From an uncultured Collinsella sp. (lineage in GTDB: Bacteria > Actinomycetota > Coriobacteriia > Coriobacteriales > Coriobacteriaceae), in contig URXE01000004.1 of the NCBI GenBank assembly GCA_900551815.1, positions 1 to 55,439 of the forward strand: 55,439 nucleotides of DNA, read 5' to 3'. Positions 16,608 through 27,849 of the stretch are shown piece by piece. The notes under the pieces are model-generated. The model had not been told where the DNA came from. It made no database searches and saw nothing but the letters and a program-made list of their open reading frames with translations. How positions within the stretch are numbered: position 1 is the stretch's first letter; the number at the start of each line of letters is the position of its first letter. The position numbers and the translations under genes were made by a program.

Positions 16608-19387
16608 CAGAATCCTCCAAACTCACGATCTTCACGTGCCATCTCGGCGTCGACGGATTCCAGCGCGGCAAGGCCTTCTTCATCCAGCAGGACCTCGCGC
16701 GGCTTGGAACCGTCGGGCGGTCCGACGACACCCTTTTCTTCCAGCATGTCCATAATACGCCCGGCGCGCGCATAGCCAACCTTCAGGCGGCGCTGCAGGC
16801 CAGATGTGGAGCCCAGCTGCGATTCCACCACAATATGGGCGGCCTCCCAGATAAGCGGGTCGTCATCCTGCGGCTCGGCAACGCCGGTGCGCACGATGCC
16901 GCCGCCACCTGCCATGGACATGGAGGCAGGTGCCACAGCCGACAGGATTTCCTCATGGTAGTCGGGCTCGCTTTGTGACTTGACGAACTCGACAATCTCG
17001 TTGATCTCGTCATCCGAAACAAAGCAGCCCTGGATACGGCGGGGCTTGCCCCAGTCGACCTTTGAGAACAGCATGTCACCCAAGCCAGTGAGCTTTTCGG
17101 CACCCATCTGGTCGATGATGACGCGGGAGTCGATGCCCGTTGCGACGTTGAAGGCGATACGGTTGGTGATGTTTGCCTTAATGAGACCCGTCACCACGTT
17201 AGAGCTCGGACGCTGAGTCGCCACGATAAGGTGAATACCGGCGGCACGGCCCAGCTGGGCGATACGAACAATCGACGCCTCGACGTCCTTGCCGGCAACC
17301 ATCATCAGGTCCGAAAGCTCGTCGATGATGATGACCAGGTAGGGCATCTTTTGCGGCGGGTTATCGTAATGCTCAAACTCGCCGGCAGCCTGCTTTTCGT
17401 TATAGGTCGAGATCTTGCGCACGTTCAGGCGCTCGAAGACCTTCAGGCGGCGCTCCATCTCGGACACCGCCCACTGCAAGGCACTCGCGGCCTGCTTGGG
17501 CTCGGTCACTACGGGCACGTAAAGATGCGGAAGGCCGTTATAGCCTGCGAGCTCGACGCGCTTGGGGTCGACCATGATCAAGCGAACGTCCTCGGGGAGC
17601 GCGCGCATGAGCAGGGTCGTGATGATGGAGTTGATCATGACCGACTTACCGGAACCCGTGGTACCGGCGATCAGCAGGTGGGGCATCTTGGCGAGGTCGG
17701 CGACGACCGGCGTGCCCTCGGCATCGCGACCAATGGCCAACTCGAGCGGACCGCCCTTCACATAGGGAAGTACGTCGCCCAGGTTGACGTTCTGGCGCTT
17801 GCGATTGGGGACCTCGATACCCACAAGCGAGGTACCGGGGATCGGGGCAAAGATGCGCACCGACTGAGCAGCGAGCGAAAGCGCGATATCGTCCTCGAGG
17901 CTCGAAATCTTGCTCACGCGCTCGCCCTCGCCAGGTTGCAGCTTAAAGGTCGTCACCGTGGGGCCGGCGATCCAGCCGACCACGCGGGCACTGCGGCCAA
18001 ACTCAAGCAACGTGGACTGAAGCGACTCGGCAGTCTGCTCAAGTTCCTTGTCAGAAGACGCGGAGGATGCCGACTGCGGGTTGGCATGCAGGATTTCGAG
18101 CGGCGGAAGCTTAAGGCCGTCCTCTTCTTCACCCTCGTTATCCACGGGGGCATTGTCCGCTCCCCCATCGCTCGAAGTAGACGCCTCAACAGCGCCCGCG
18201 ACAGCCGTATCGGCAACCTTGGGATGCTTGAGGAAATCGGGGATTTGAGGGGCGGCCGAGACGGGATTCACGGCAAACGGCGGCTCGGACTCGTCGACCT
18301 TGTCCGGATCGTCCTCCATCGAAAGCTGGCCGGTCACCTGGCCACGCTTGGCATGGCGGCGCGGCAGCAAGGTCGTCTTAGCGGTCTCGATCGGAGCCTC
18401 GTCGTCCTCGTCATCACCCTCGGTAAGCTCAATCTCGCTCTCGGACCACGAAGGGTCGGGCTCACTCGTGTTGAGCTTGGGAGCTGTCTTGCCCTTCTTG
18501 GCATGACGGCGCGGCAGCAGCGTCGTCTTAGCGCGCTCGGCCTCCACGGCATCGGAGACGTCGGCAAACGGATCCTCGTCCTCGTCGTCCTCATCCAAAA
18601 CCGGGTCCGCATCGTTGCCCATGACCGTGGTCACGGCCATATCGGGGCCCTTTTGACGAAGAATGCTCAGGTGCGGACGGGCAACGCCGGGCACCGACAG
18701 GGCTTCGTCGTCACCCCAGGGGCTCGCGTTGACGTCGGCACGACGGCGCTCGGCAAAATCAGCCGCACGGTCGCGGGCAGAGCGTAAAACGCCGCCCACC
18801 GAAAAGCCGATGATGACAAAGCCAACGACGGCCAGACCCAACAGAACCACCATCGCGATAGGCTTACCCAGGGCATTCTGCAGCGCACTCGCGATAAACG
18901 CACCGATGTAGCCACCCGAGGCGGACAGGTTTTGCGGCGTGAACATAAGATCGCACGAGTCGCTCGTACCCGGCACCATCAGCGAAAGAATGGAGACGAC
19001 GGCGATAAAGACCACGGCGCCGCCCGCAACAGAGCGCACGTTGAGCGGCGAGTCCTCGCCTAAAAAGAGCGTGGCGGCAAACAGCAAAATGACGATCGGC
19101 AGCACGTAGGCGCCCAGGCCAAAGCCAAGGTGGTAGAAACCGGCAACCGCGGCCGTAACGGGTGCGGTCGCCGGCGAAATCACGGCAATGAAGGACGCAA
19201 TCGCCATAACGGCAATGACCACGCCGGCGATATCGCGGTTGGCCGAAGGCTCGACCAGGGGCTCAAAATCGTCGAAGTCGGCCTCGTGGCCCTTATTGGC
19301 ACGAAGATGGGAACCGGCACCCTTAGCAGATGCCGGTTGGTTGTTGGCTTTATTGCCTTTGGCGTTTTGTGCAGATCCGCGCGCCAA
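16607..19387 (-). CDS. ftsK: DNA translocase FtsK/SpoIIIE
   Basis: Septal DNA pump that clears chromosome ends at division. It has 926 residues. The N-terminal membrane domain spans four or more helices (about 52-200). A long acidic linker follows (about 205-450), in which AKTTLLPRRHAK occurs twice (286-297 and 336-347). Then come the motor domain with Walker A GTTGSGKS (575-582) and Walker B LVIIIDELSDLMM, and a C-terminal gamma winged-helix (about 860-926) that reads orienting sequences. It starts at TTG behind GGAGG, 1 base after the rnj stop. The stop overlaps the next gene's ATG. Confidence 0.97.
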   Translation of the reverse strand: MARGSAQNAKGNKANNQPASAKGAGSHLRANKGHEADFDDFEPLVEPSANRDIAGVVIAVMAIASFIAVISPATAPVTAAVAGFYHLGFGLGAYVLPIVILLFAATLFLGEDSPLNVRSVAGGAVVFIAVVSILSLMVPGTSDSCDLMFTPQNLSASGGYIGAFIASALQNALGKPIAMVVLLGLAVVGFVIIGFSVGGVLRSARDRAADFAERRRADVNASPWGDDEALSVPGVARPHLSILRQKGPDMAVTTVMGNDADPVLDEDDEDEDPFADVSDAVEAERAKTTLLPRRHAKKGKTAPKLNTSEPDPSWSESEIELTEGDDEDDEAPIETAKTTLLPRRHAKRGQVTGQLSMEDDPDKVDESEPPFAVNPVSAAPQIPDFLKHPKVADTAVAGAVEASTSSDGGADNAPVDNEGEEEDGLKLPPLEILHANPQSASSASSDKELEQTAESLQSTLLEFGRSARVVGWIAGPTVTTFKLQPGEGERVSKISSLEDDIALSLAAQSVRIFAPIPGTSLVGIEVPNRKRQNVNLGDVLPYVKGGPLELAIGRDAEGTPVVADLAKMPHLLIAGTTGSGKSVMINSIITTLLMRALPEDVRLIMVDPKRVELAGYNGLPHLYVPVVTEPKQAASALQWAVSEMERRLKVFERLNVRKISTYNEKQAAGEFEHYDNPPQKMPYLVIIIDELSDLMMVAGKDVEASIVRIAQLGRAAGIHLIVATQRPSSNVVTGLIKANITNRIAFNVATGIDSRVIIDQMGAEKLTGLGDMLFSKVDWGKPRRIQGCFVSDDEINEIVEFVKSQSEPDYHEEILSAVAPASMSMAGGGGIVRTGVAEPQDDDPLIWEAAHIVVESQLGSTSGLQRRLKVGYARAGRIMDMLEEKGVVGPPDGSKPREVLLDEEGLAALESVDAEMAREDREFGGF

Positions 19388-19388
19388 A

Positions 19389-21059
19389 CTAAACCTCCAT
19401 GACGACCGGGATGATCATCGGACGAGTGCGCGTACGGCTCCAGATAAAGTTAGAGAGCGAGTCGCGCACGGCCTTGCGAATGGCATCGGAACCGCTGCTC
19501 GTAAAGCTGAACTTGCCCTTCTCGATCGTCTTCATGATGGAAGCCGAGGCGTCCTCGGAGAACTGGTCGTCGATGGCAAAGGACACGCCGCGGCCCGAGA
19601 ACTCGATGGCCTCGATCTTCTTGTGCTTGAGCGAAACGATAGCGACGGCCGTGACCATACCGTCGTTGGCAAGCTTCTGACGATCGCGCAGAACGATAGG
19701 GTCGGTATCGCCGATGCGCAGTCCGTCGACGTAGACGACGCCAGACTCGACGGGCGTACCGCGCTTGACGATACCGCCACGCATCTCGAGCGTATCTCCG
19801 TTGTCGAGGATAAAGATGCGATCATCCTTGATGCCCATCTTGCGGGCCAGCTGGGCATGGGCGCGCAGATGCACGGCCTCACCGTGAACCGGCATAAAGT
19901 AGGTGGGCTTGGCCATGGCCATCAGGAGCTTAAGCTCCTCCTGGCTACCGTGACCCGAGACGTGAACGAGGGCGCGGTTCTTATCCCACACGTCACAGCC
20001 AAGCTTGGCGAGGCTGTTGACGACCTGCTGAACGGCCTTCTCGTTACCAGGGACCGGCGTTGCCGAGAGGATGACGGTATCGCCCTTGTGGATGGAGAGC
20101 GTCTTGTGCTCGCCGTTGGCCATGCGCGAAAGGGCCGACAGAGGCTCGCCCTGCGAACCGGTGCACATGACGACGATCTTGTCGTCGGGCAGGTTGTCAA
20201 TATCGAAGGCATCGATGATATCGGCATCATCGATGTTGAGATAACCGAGCTCGCGCGCCACGCGGGTGTTGGTGAGCATGGAACGTCCGGTCACGACGAC
20301 CTTTCGGCCACACTTGCGGGCGGCGTCGCAGATCTGTTGCAGACGATGGATGTGGCTCGAGAACGACGCGACGAACACGCGGCCCGGAGCATTCTTGATG
20401 GCATGCAGCAGATTGGGGCCAACCTCGGCCTCGGACTTGGTAAAGCCGGGGACCGTGGCGTTGGTGGAGTCGGACAGTAGCAGGTCGATACCCTGCTTGG
20501 CAAAGCGGCTGATAGCGGCATAGTCGGGCGTGACGCCGTCGATGGGCGTCTGGTCGAGCTTAAAGTCGCCGGTGTGCATAACGGTGCCCTGGTTGGTGCG
20601 GATGAACACGCCCAGAGCGCCGGGGATGGAGTGCGTCATCGAGAAGAAGTCGAGCGAGATGCCACCGAGATTGACGTGGCTGCCGCCCTTGACCTCACGG
20701 AACTTGGGTGCACGAATGCGGAACTCGGAGAGCTTGCCCTCGATAAAGCCGAGCGTCAGCTTGCTCGAGAAGATGGGCACCTTGTTGTTGAGATCCTGCA
20801 GCAGATACGGAAGCGAACCGGTGTGGTCCTCGTGACCGTGAGTAACGACGATGCCGCGGAGCTTTTCCTCATTCTCCAGAACGTAGGTGTAGTCGGGAAG
20901 TACCAGGTCGATACCGGGCTGGGAGTCGTCGGGGAACATGAGGCCAGCGTCGACGAGCACCATGTCGTCGCCGCACTCGAAGACCGTCATGTTCTTGCCG
21001 ATGCCATCAAGGCCACCGAGCGGGATGATCTTCAAGGGAGATGATTTTTTAGCTGCCAT
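19389..21059 (-). CDS. rnj: Ribonuclease J
   Basis: Metallo-beta-lactamase/beta-CASP nuclease with 5'-3' exo and endo activity on RNA. From the ATG at 21059 (MAAKKSSPLKIIPLGG) it has 556 residues, the usual size; an open frame to 21212 has no family match. The metal site HGHEDH is at THGHEDHTGS. Further ligands are in HSIPGALG and GDFKLDQ. The beta-CASP motif is ASFSSHIHRLQQ, and the late histidine is in HVSGHGSQEEL. The ribosome site GGA is about 14 bases upstream, rather far. The 250 bases between it and pnp hold the pnp terminator and presumably the rnj promoter. Confidence 0.96.
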   Translation of the reverse strand: MAAKKSSPLKIIPLGGLDGIGKNMTVFECGDDMVLVDAGLMFPDDSQPGIDLVLPDYTYVLENEEKLRGIVVTHGHEDHTGSLPYLLQDLNNKVPIFSSKLTLGFIEGKLSEFRIRAPKFREVKGGSHVNLGGISLDFFSMTHSIPGALGVFIRTNQGTVMHTGDFKLDQTPIDGVTPDYAAISRFAKQGIDLLLSDSTNATVPGFTKSEAEVGPNLLHAIKNAPGRVFVASFSSHIHRLQQICDAARKCGRKVVVTGRSMLTNTRVARELGYLNIDDADIIDAFDIDNLPDDKIVVMCTGSQGEPLSALSRMANGEHKTLSIHKGDTVILSATPVPGNEKAVQQVVNSLAKLGCDVWDKNRALVHVSGHGSQEELKLLMAMAKPTYFMPVHGEAVHLRAHAQLARKMGIKDDRIFILDNGDTLEMRGGIVKRGTPVESGVVYVDGLRIGDTDPIVLRDRQKLANDGMVTAVAIVSLKHKKIEAIEFSGRGVSFAIDDQFSEDASASIMKTIEKGKFSFTSSGSDAIRKAVRDSLSNFIWSRTRTRPMIIPVVMEV

Positions 21060-21251
21060 AGGTGAGTGTTGTTTCCTTTCTACGAAACGGGTCTGGAACA
21101 ACCGACGGGGCGCTTCTGGCAAACCGACCGTCGGGAACGTACAAACATGCATCACAGAGTCGATGCAGTAACCACAGTATGATACCCATTTGCACAACAA
21201 CAGACCACCCATGCATCAAAGCCCCATCTGAACCCGTCTATCCCGCCCGGA

Positions 21252-21287
21252 ATAGCAAAAGGGCGACCCCTGTCTGGGGTCGCCCTT
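21252..21287 (-). terminator. Rho-independent terminator of pnp
   Basis: Perfect 12-bp stem (AAGGGCGACCCC, 5-base loop, GGGGTCGCCCTT) 24 bases past the pnp stop. On the minus strand it is followed by TTTTGCTATT. It separates pnp from rnj. Confidence 0.9.
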
Positions 21288-21310
21288 GTTGAGCTGCTTA
21301 TATGCGGCTG

Positions 21311-23557
<2,247 letters not shown>

Positions 23558-23570
23558 TGTTCTCCTTTAC

Positions 23571-23593
23571 CCCACAGGCCCCTTGCCTGCGGG
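23571..23593 (-). promoter_or_regulatory. Leader hairpin immediately before the pnp ribosome site
   Basis: Nine-base-pair stem (with one G-U pair in the RNA) around a 5-base loop, ending a few bases before the AAAGGAG of pnp. E. coli pnp is autoregulated through a 5' stem; a similar role here is a guess. Confidence 0.45.
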
Positions 23594-23660
23594 CTTCTCA
23601 TGTGACGCGGGCCCCCTGCCCCCGCCACGCTTCAGAGCGTGATTGTTCACGCCCTTACAC

Positions 23661-23692
23661 AAAAAGAGCGCCCCGCTGCGCAGGACGCTCTT
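23661..23692 (-). terminator. Rho-independent terminator of rpsO
   Basis: Stem AAGAGCG/CGCTCTT extended by further pairs, 15 bases after the rpsO stop, then TTTTTG on the minus strand. rpsO is therefore at least partly terminated before pnp. Confidence 0.85.
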
Positions 23693-23707
23693 AGCATGTA
23701 CAAATCC

Positions 23708-23986
23708 TTACTGGATGTTGTCGCGGATGCCCAGAGCCTTGATGAGCTCACGGTACTCGACGATGTCGTTCTTCTTGATGTAGGAGAGAAGACGACGACG
23801 ACGGCCAACGAGCATGAGCAGGCCACGACGGGTGTGGAAGTCCTTCTGGTGGGACTTCATGTGCTCGGTCAGCTCCTTGATGCGCTCGGACAGGATGGCG
23901 ACCTGAACCTTGGGGTTACCGGTATCGACCGGGGAGTTACCGAACTGGGCGGTCAGCTCCGCCTTGCGCTCTTTGGAAACAGTCAT
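23708..23986 (-). CDS. rpsO: 30S ribosomal protein S15
   Basis: Binds the central domain of 16S rRNA early in small-subunit assembly. The ATG at 23986 gives 92 residues (E. coli 89), with AAAGGTG upstream. Family sequence HMKSHQKDFHTRRGLLMLVGRRRRLLSYIKK is clear in its RNA-binding half, shown here by its ends HMKSHQKDF and RRRRLLSYI. An open frame to 24082 reads through the leader and is rejected. It precedes pnp. Confidence 0.98.
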   Translation of the reverse strand: MTVSKERKAELTAQFGNSPVDTGNPKVQVAILSERIKELTEHMKSHQKDFHTRRGLLMLVGRRRRLLSYIKKNDIVEYRELIKALGIRDNIQ

Positions 23987-24006
23987 TGTTTCACCTTTCG
24001 TTTCGC

Positions 24007-24022
24007 GTCGCCCGCGGGCGAC
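24007..24022 (-). promoter_or_regulatory. 16-base perfect palindrome in the rpsO leader
   Basis: GTCGCCCGCGGGCGAC lies 20 bases upstream of the rpsO start codon, between rpsO and recO. In RNA it can fold back, or be an operator in DNA. S15 commonly represses its own mRNA through a structured leader, so an autoregulatory site is possible. Confidence 0.4.
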
Positions 24023-24124
24023 TCTATTCGCCTCGGACTGGGAAGCCGCCGGTGGAGCGAGCATCCAAGGTCGAGGTACCAACAGGTCGTTATGTTACCA
24101 CAAGCGGCGCGCGCCTGCGCATCA

Positions 24125-24874
24125 TCACCGACCCAACATGAATTCCATCGCACGGAGCCGCTGGTCGGTGTGCGTCGCAGCCCAAACATGCGAGAGCCCC
24201 AGCAAAAACGCCGCCGTATGCGGATCAATCCGCTCGGCCATAAGGGCATCGAACGTCATGGACATCAGAACGCGCAGCCATGCGACCTCGCCGACCGATA
24301 CCAACTCGGCGCCAGGCACGCTCGAGGCGCACGACCCGCACAGAAGCCCGCCCGCCTGGGGCGAAAAATACGACAGCATGGGGTCTCCGCACAGCACGCA
24401 TGCCGAAAAATCGGGTCGGTAGCCAACGTGCGACAGCAGTTTAAAGACAAAGGCCGCCACGAGCAGGTCCATATGTGCCGAGTCGAGACCGCTGCCGACA
24501 AGCGTGAGCGCTCGCTGCGTGATGGCAAAGGTAAATGGATCCTCGGCATCCTCGAACGAGCACGCGCGCGCAACCTCGGCAATCGCGCTGGCGGCACAGG
24601 TCGTCTCGTAGTCAGGAGCGGCACCGAGCGGCGCCTCCATAAGCTCCGCCTGAGAAACCACGTCGAGCGAGCGACCATGCGCGAGCAGCATATCAACGGT
24701 GCAGAAGAGCTCGCAACGGGCCGCAAGGCGACCGCCAGGCTTACGTGCGCCCTTGGCCACGGCACGCACCTGCCGCCCCCGTTCGTCGAGCATCGTCAAA
24801 ATCAGGTCGGTTTCCTTGAGCTTCGTCTTGTCGAGGACGAGCACCTTTGTGCGATATGTGCGAGAGCCTGCCAT
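24125..24874 (-). CDS. recO: DNA repair protein RecO
   Basis: Loads RecA on gapped DNA with RecF/RecR. The ATG at 24874 lies 12 bases after the era stop and gives 249 residues; a TTG at 24883 is an alternative. The N-terminal OB fold begins YRTKVLVLDKTKLKETDLIL. A zinc-binding C4 cluster is seen as CVLCGDP and CGSCASS (about residues 175-205). The era-recO order is conserved in Gram-positives. No strong ribosome site is visible for either start, suggesting coupling to era. Confidence 0.95.
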   Translation of the reverse strand: MAGSRTYRTKVLVLDKTKLKETDLILTMLDERGRQVRAVAKGARKPGGRLAARCELFCTVDMLLAHGRSLDVVSQAELMEAPLGAAPDYETTCAASAIAEVARACSFEDAEDPFTFAITQRALTLVGSGLDSAHMDLLVAAFVFKLLSHVGYRPDFSACVLCGDPMLSYFSPQAGGLLCGSCASSVPGAELVSVGEVAWLRVLMSMTFDALMAERIDPHTAAFLLGLSHVWAATHTDQRLRAMEFMLGR

Positions 24875-24886
24875 GAACGCCAAGGC

Positions 24887-25957
24887 TTAATCTTCGGCGT
24901 TATAGCCAAAGCGGCGGATTTGCGCCTCGTCATCGCGCCAGCCGGCCTTAACCTTCACGTCGAGCTCCAAAAAGACCTGAGTGCCAAAGATACGCTCAAG
25001 ATCGCGACGGGCATCGATGCCGATATGCTTAATCATCTCGCCGCCCTTGCCGATGATGATGCCCTTCTGCCCCTCGCGCTCGACGTAAATCGTGGCGTGC
25101 ACGCGCAGGACCTTCTTAGTCTGCTCGAGCGCGTCACAGATGACGCCCACGGAGTGAGGGATCTCGTCGCGGGTGCGACGCAGGACCTTCTCGCGCACAA
25201 ACTCGGCCACGAGGGTCTCGTCGGTCGCGTCGGTGCCCATGTCCTCGGGGAACCAACGCGGGCCCTCGGGCAAGAAGTGAGCGACGGTCTCGATAAACGC
25301 ATCGACGTTGAAGTTCTTGACCGACGACGTCACGATCTCATCGTCGTATTCCATAAGCTCGTGGGCGGCCTTGAGTTGTTCCATAACCTGGGCGGGATCG
25401 GCCTCGTCGGCTTTGGTAAGCACCAGGACCTTTTTTGAACGGGCGTTCTTGACGCGCTCTGCGACCCAGGCGTCTCCCCTGCCGATGGGTTTGGTGGCGT
25501 CGATCAGAAACGCGACGACATCGACATCGTTCAGTTCGAACAACGCGCTCTTGTTAAGCTCGGAGCCCAGGCCGTCCTTGGGCTTGTGGATACCCGGCGT
25601 GTCAACGAAAACCAGCTGATAGCCGGGGCGGTTGACCACGGCGCGCATACGGCGGCGGGTCGTCTGGGCAACCGGAGAGGTAATGGCGACCTTCTTGCCG
25701 TAACAGGCGTTGAGCAGCGTGGACTTGCCGGCGTTGGGACGACCGACCAGGGCCACAAAGCCGCTGCGGAAACCAGGTTCCACGTCGCCAAAGCCCGCGA
25801 GGCTCTCATCCTCGTCGCAAAGGGCATCGAGTTCCTCGTCGCTCATACCCTCAAACGGGTCGAACTCCTCGACCTCGTCAAACGAATCGGCACCTTCAGC
25901 CTCGTCCAGGACCTCGTCATCCAAAACTTCACCGGTAGGCTGCATATTGTCGGACAT
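24887..25957 (-). CDS. era: GTPase Era
   Basis: Ribosome-assembly GTPase that binds the 3' end of 16S rRNA. It has 356 residues, about 55 longer than usual. The extra part is an acidic N-terminal tail (residues 1-62, nearly all Asp/Glu/Gly/Ser). G1 is GRPNAGKST (72-80), switch I lies around SPVAQTTRRR, G3 is DTPGIHKP, and G4 is TKADEAD, a variant of the usual NKxD. The C-terminal KH domain has GIIIGKGGEMIK. It lies in a dgkA-era-recO line, after ybeY and phoH, a standard cluster linked to RNA processing. Confidence 0.97.
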   Translation of the reverse strand: MSDNMQPTGEVLDDEVLDEAEGADSFDEVEEFDPFEGMSDEELDALCDEDESLAGFGDVEPGFRSGFVALVGRPNAGKSTLLNACYGKKVAITSPVAQTTRRRMRAVVNRPGYQLVFVDTPGIHKPKDGLGSELNKSALFELNDVDVVAFLIDATKPIGRGDAWVAERVKNARSKKVLVLTKADEADPAQVMEQLKAAHELMEYDDEIVTSSVKNFNVDAFIETVAHFLPEGPRWFPEDMGTDATDETLVAEFVREKVLRRTRDEIPHSVGVICDALEQTKKVLRVHATIYVEREGQKGIIIGKGGEMIKHIGIDARRDLERIFGTQVFLELDVKVKAGWRDDEAQIRRFGYNAED

Positions 25958-25969
25958 GGGAATCCCTTT

Positions 25970-26347
25970 CTAAATAAAGTCGAGCGCGTGAGCAAAGACA
26001 AGCAAGCCCACGATCGCGGCGGTAATGGAAAGAACGTATACAGAGGCAGCGGCGATATCCTTCGCGCGCTTGGCCAGCGGATGCAGCTCCTGGGTCGCCA
26101 GGTCCACAATCGCCTCCATGGCGGTATTGCACAGCTCGCCGTGAATCACCAGGCCGCAGCAAATGATGACCGTAGCCCACTCGGCAATATCGAGCCCCAC
26201 GATGCAGCCGGCAATGACGGTGCACACGCCCGCCGCGAGCATGACCTTGATATTGCGCTCGGTCTTGACGGCAGTGACGAAGCCCTCCATCGCGTATGAG
26301 AACGACTTTAAAAAGGAAGGATGGTCCTTGTTCGATCCGGGAATCAT
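25970..26347 (-). CDS. dgkA: Diacylglycerol/undecaprenol kinase family protein
   Basis: Small membrane kinase of the prokaryotic DAGK family. In Gram-positives the substrate is usually undecaprenol, giving the cell-wall lipid carrier. It has 125 residues with three hydrophobic helices (about 34-52, 56-72, 98-120). The family signature ELCNTAMEAIVDL followed by HPLAKRAKDIAAASV is complete. AGGAG precedes the ATG. It lies between ybeY and era, as in Bacillus. Confidence 0.94.
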   Translation of the reverse strand: MIPGSNKDHPSFLKSFSYAMEGFVTAVKTERNIKVMLAAGVCTVIAGCIVGLDIAEWATVIICCGLVIHGELCNTAMEAIVDLATQELHPLAKRAKDIAAASVYVLSITAAIVGLLVFAHALDFI

Positions 26348-26356
26348 AGACGGCTC

Positions 26357-26866
26357 CTAGTCATGGGCATGATTGGTTATGGGGCCGACGTGGACGAGTT
26401 TGGGGTCCTCGCCGCGATCAAGCGCCAGGTCGCGCAGAATGGCATCCTCGCGTGCCTCCATGACCTCGGCCTCATCGTCCTCGATGTGGTCGTAACCCAG
26501 CAGGTGCAGCATTCCGTGCACGAGCATCAGTCGGCACTCATCGGCGGGACTGTTGCCAAAGCCGGGGGCCTGGCAGGCAATAACCTGCGGGGCCAGGATA
26601 ATATCGCCGAGCTCAAGCGTCTCGTCGGCGGGGATGTCCTCGTCAAAGGCCGAATCGCATTCAAACGAGAGCACGTCGGTGGTGCGATCGATGCCACGCC
26701 ATTCGTGGTTGAGCTCGTGCATCTCGTCTTCATCGACATACGAAAGGGAAATCTCAACCTCACGCTCAACACCCTCGGCGGCAAGCACAACTCCGCAGAT
26801 GTGCTCCACCTCCTGGGCATCGAGCAGCGTATCGAGCTCGGCATCGTTGCTGATCAATACACTCAA
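26357..26866 (-). CDS. ybeY: Endoribonuclease YbeY
   Basis: Zn-dependent RNase in rRNA 3'-end maturation and ribosome quality control. It has 169 residues. The metal site HGMLHLLGYDH is near residue 117. The start is TTG at 26866, overlapping the phoH stop as TTGA, with AAAGGAG five bases before it. There is no ATG in a suitable place. The C-terminus is about 20 residues longer than E. coli YbeY. The phoH-ybeY-dgkA-era cluster is typical. Confidence 0.95.
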   Translation of the reverse strand: MSVLISNDAELDTLLDAQEVEHICGVVLAAEGVEREVEISLSYVDEDEMHELNHEWRGIDRTTDVLSFECDSAFDEDIPADETLELGDIILAPQVIACQAPGFGNSPADECRLMLVHGMLHLLGYDHIEDDEAEVMEAREDAILRDLALDRGEDPKLVHVGPITNHAHD

Positions 26867-27849
26867 CGGGACTCCTTTCGATCGTGTGCGCGCTGCTCAC
26901 GCGCATCGTCGTATGCATCATAGGCCTCAACGATACGGCCCACCAGGGCATGGCGAACCACATCGGCACGCTCCAGGTGAGAAAACGTCACATCGTCGAC
27001 GCGACCCAAAATCCTTTCGACATCGGCAAGACCGCCGCGACGACCCACCAGGTCACGCTGGCTCAGGTCGCCGGTAATCACGAACTTGGAATTAAAACCC
27101 AGACGCGTCAGGAACATCTTCATCTGCTCGGGCGTCGTGTTTTGTGCCTCATCGAGCACCACAAAGGCATCACTCAGCGTTCGACCACGCATGTAGGCGA
27201 GCGGGGCGATCTCGATCACGCCACGCTCCATAAGCTCATCGGTGCGTTCGCGATCCATCATGTCAAAGAGGGCATCATAGAGCGGACGCATATACGGGTC
27301 GATCTTTTCCTCGAGGGTGCCGGGCAAAAAGCCCAAGTTCTCACCCGCCTCGACAACCGGGCGCGTCAGGATCAGGCGGCCCACCTCATGGCGCTTGAGC
27401 GCGGCGACGGCGAGCGCCATGGCCAGATAGGTTTTACCGGTACCGGCGGGACCGAGGCCAAACGTGATGGTAGAAGAACGGATAGCATCCACATAGCGCT
27501 TTTGACCGAGCGTCTTGGGGCGGATGACGCGACCGCGATACGATAGCAGCACGTCATCGCGCAGCGACGAGGCATCATGCTCGCCGTCGCGCAGAACGGC
27601 CAGACAACGCGAGACGTCTTCGGCAGAAAGCGTGCGCCCGGCAGCAGCCTCACGAAAGGCATGCTCGAAAAAACGCGCGACCAGCTCAACCTCGTCCGGA
27701 TCGCCGCTCACGGCAACGCTGTCACCGCGGGCAACCACATGGGCGCGCACCAAGTTCTCGAGTGCACGAAGGACGCCGTCGCCGGCGCCCAAAACGCGCG
27801 AGGGGTCGATACCCTCGGGAACGGTAAGTCTAATCTTCGAGGCTTCCAT
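26863..27849 (-). CDS. PhoH-like ATPase
   Basis: P-loop ATPase of the PhoH/PhoL type, thought to work with YbeY in RNA metabolism. From the ATG at 27849 it has 328 residues: an N-terminal KH-like region (about 1-95) and the PhoH domain with Walker A GPAGTGKT and Walker B FVVLDEAQNTT. AGGGAGG precedes the ATG at rather short spacing. The ATG lies inside the last codons of mtaB (20-base overlap). A frame to 27954 inside mtaB is rejected. The stop overlaps the ybeY start. Confidence 0.94.
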   Translation of the reverse strand: MEASKIRLTVPEGIDPSRVLGAGDGVLRALENLVRAHVVARGDSVAVSGDPDEVELVARFFEHAFREAAAGRTLSAEDVSRCLAVLRDGEHDASSLRDDVLLSYRGRVIRPKTLGQKRYVDAIRSSTITFGLGPAGTGKTYLAMALAVAALKRHEVGRLILTRPVVEAGENLGFLPGTLEEKIDPYMRPLYDALFDMMDRERTDELMERGVIEIAPLAYMRGRTLSDAFVVLDEAQNTTPEQMKMFLTRLGFNSKFVITGDLSQRDLVGRRGGLADVERILGRVDDVTFSHLERADVVRHALVGRIVEAYDAYDDAREQRAHDRKESR

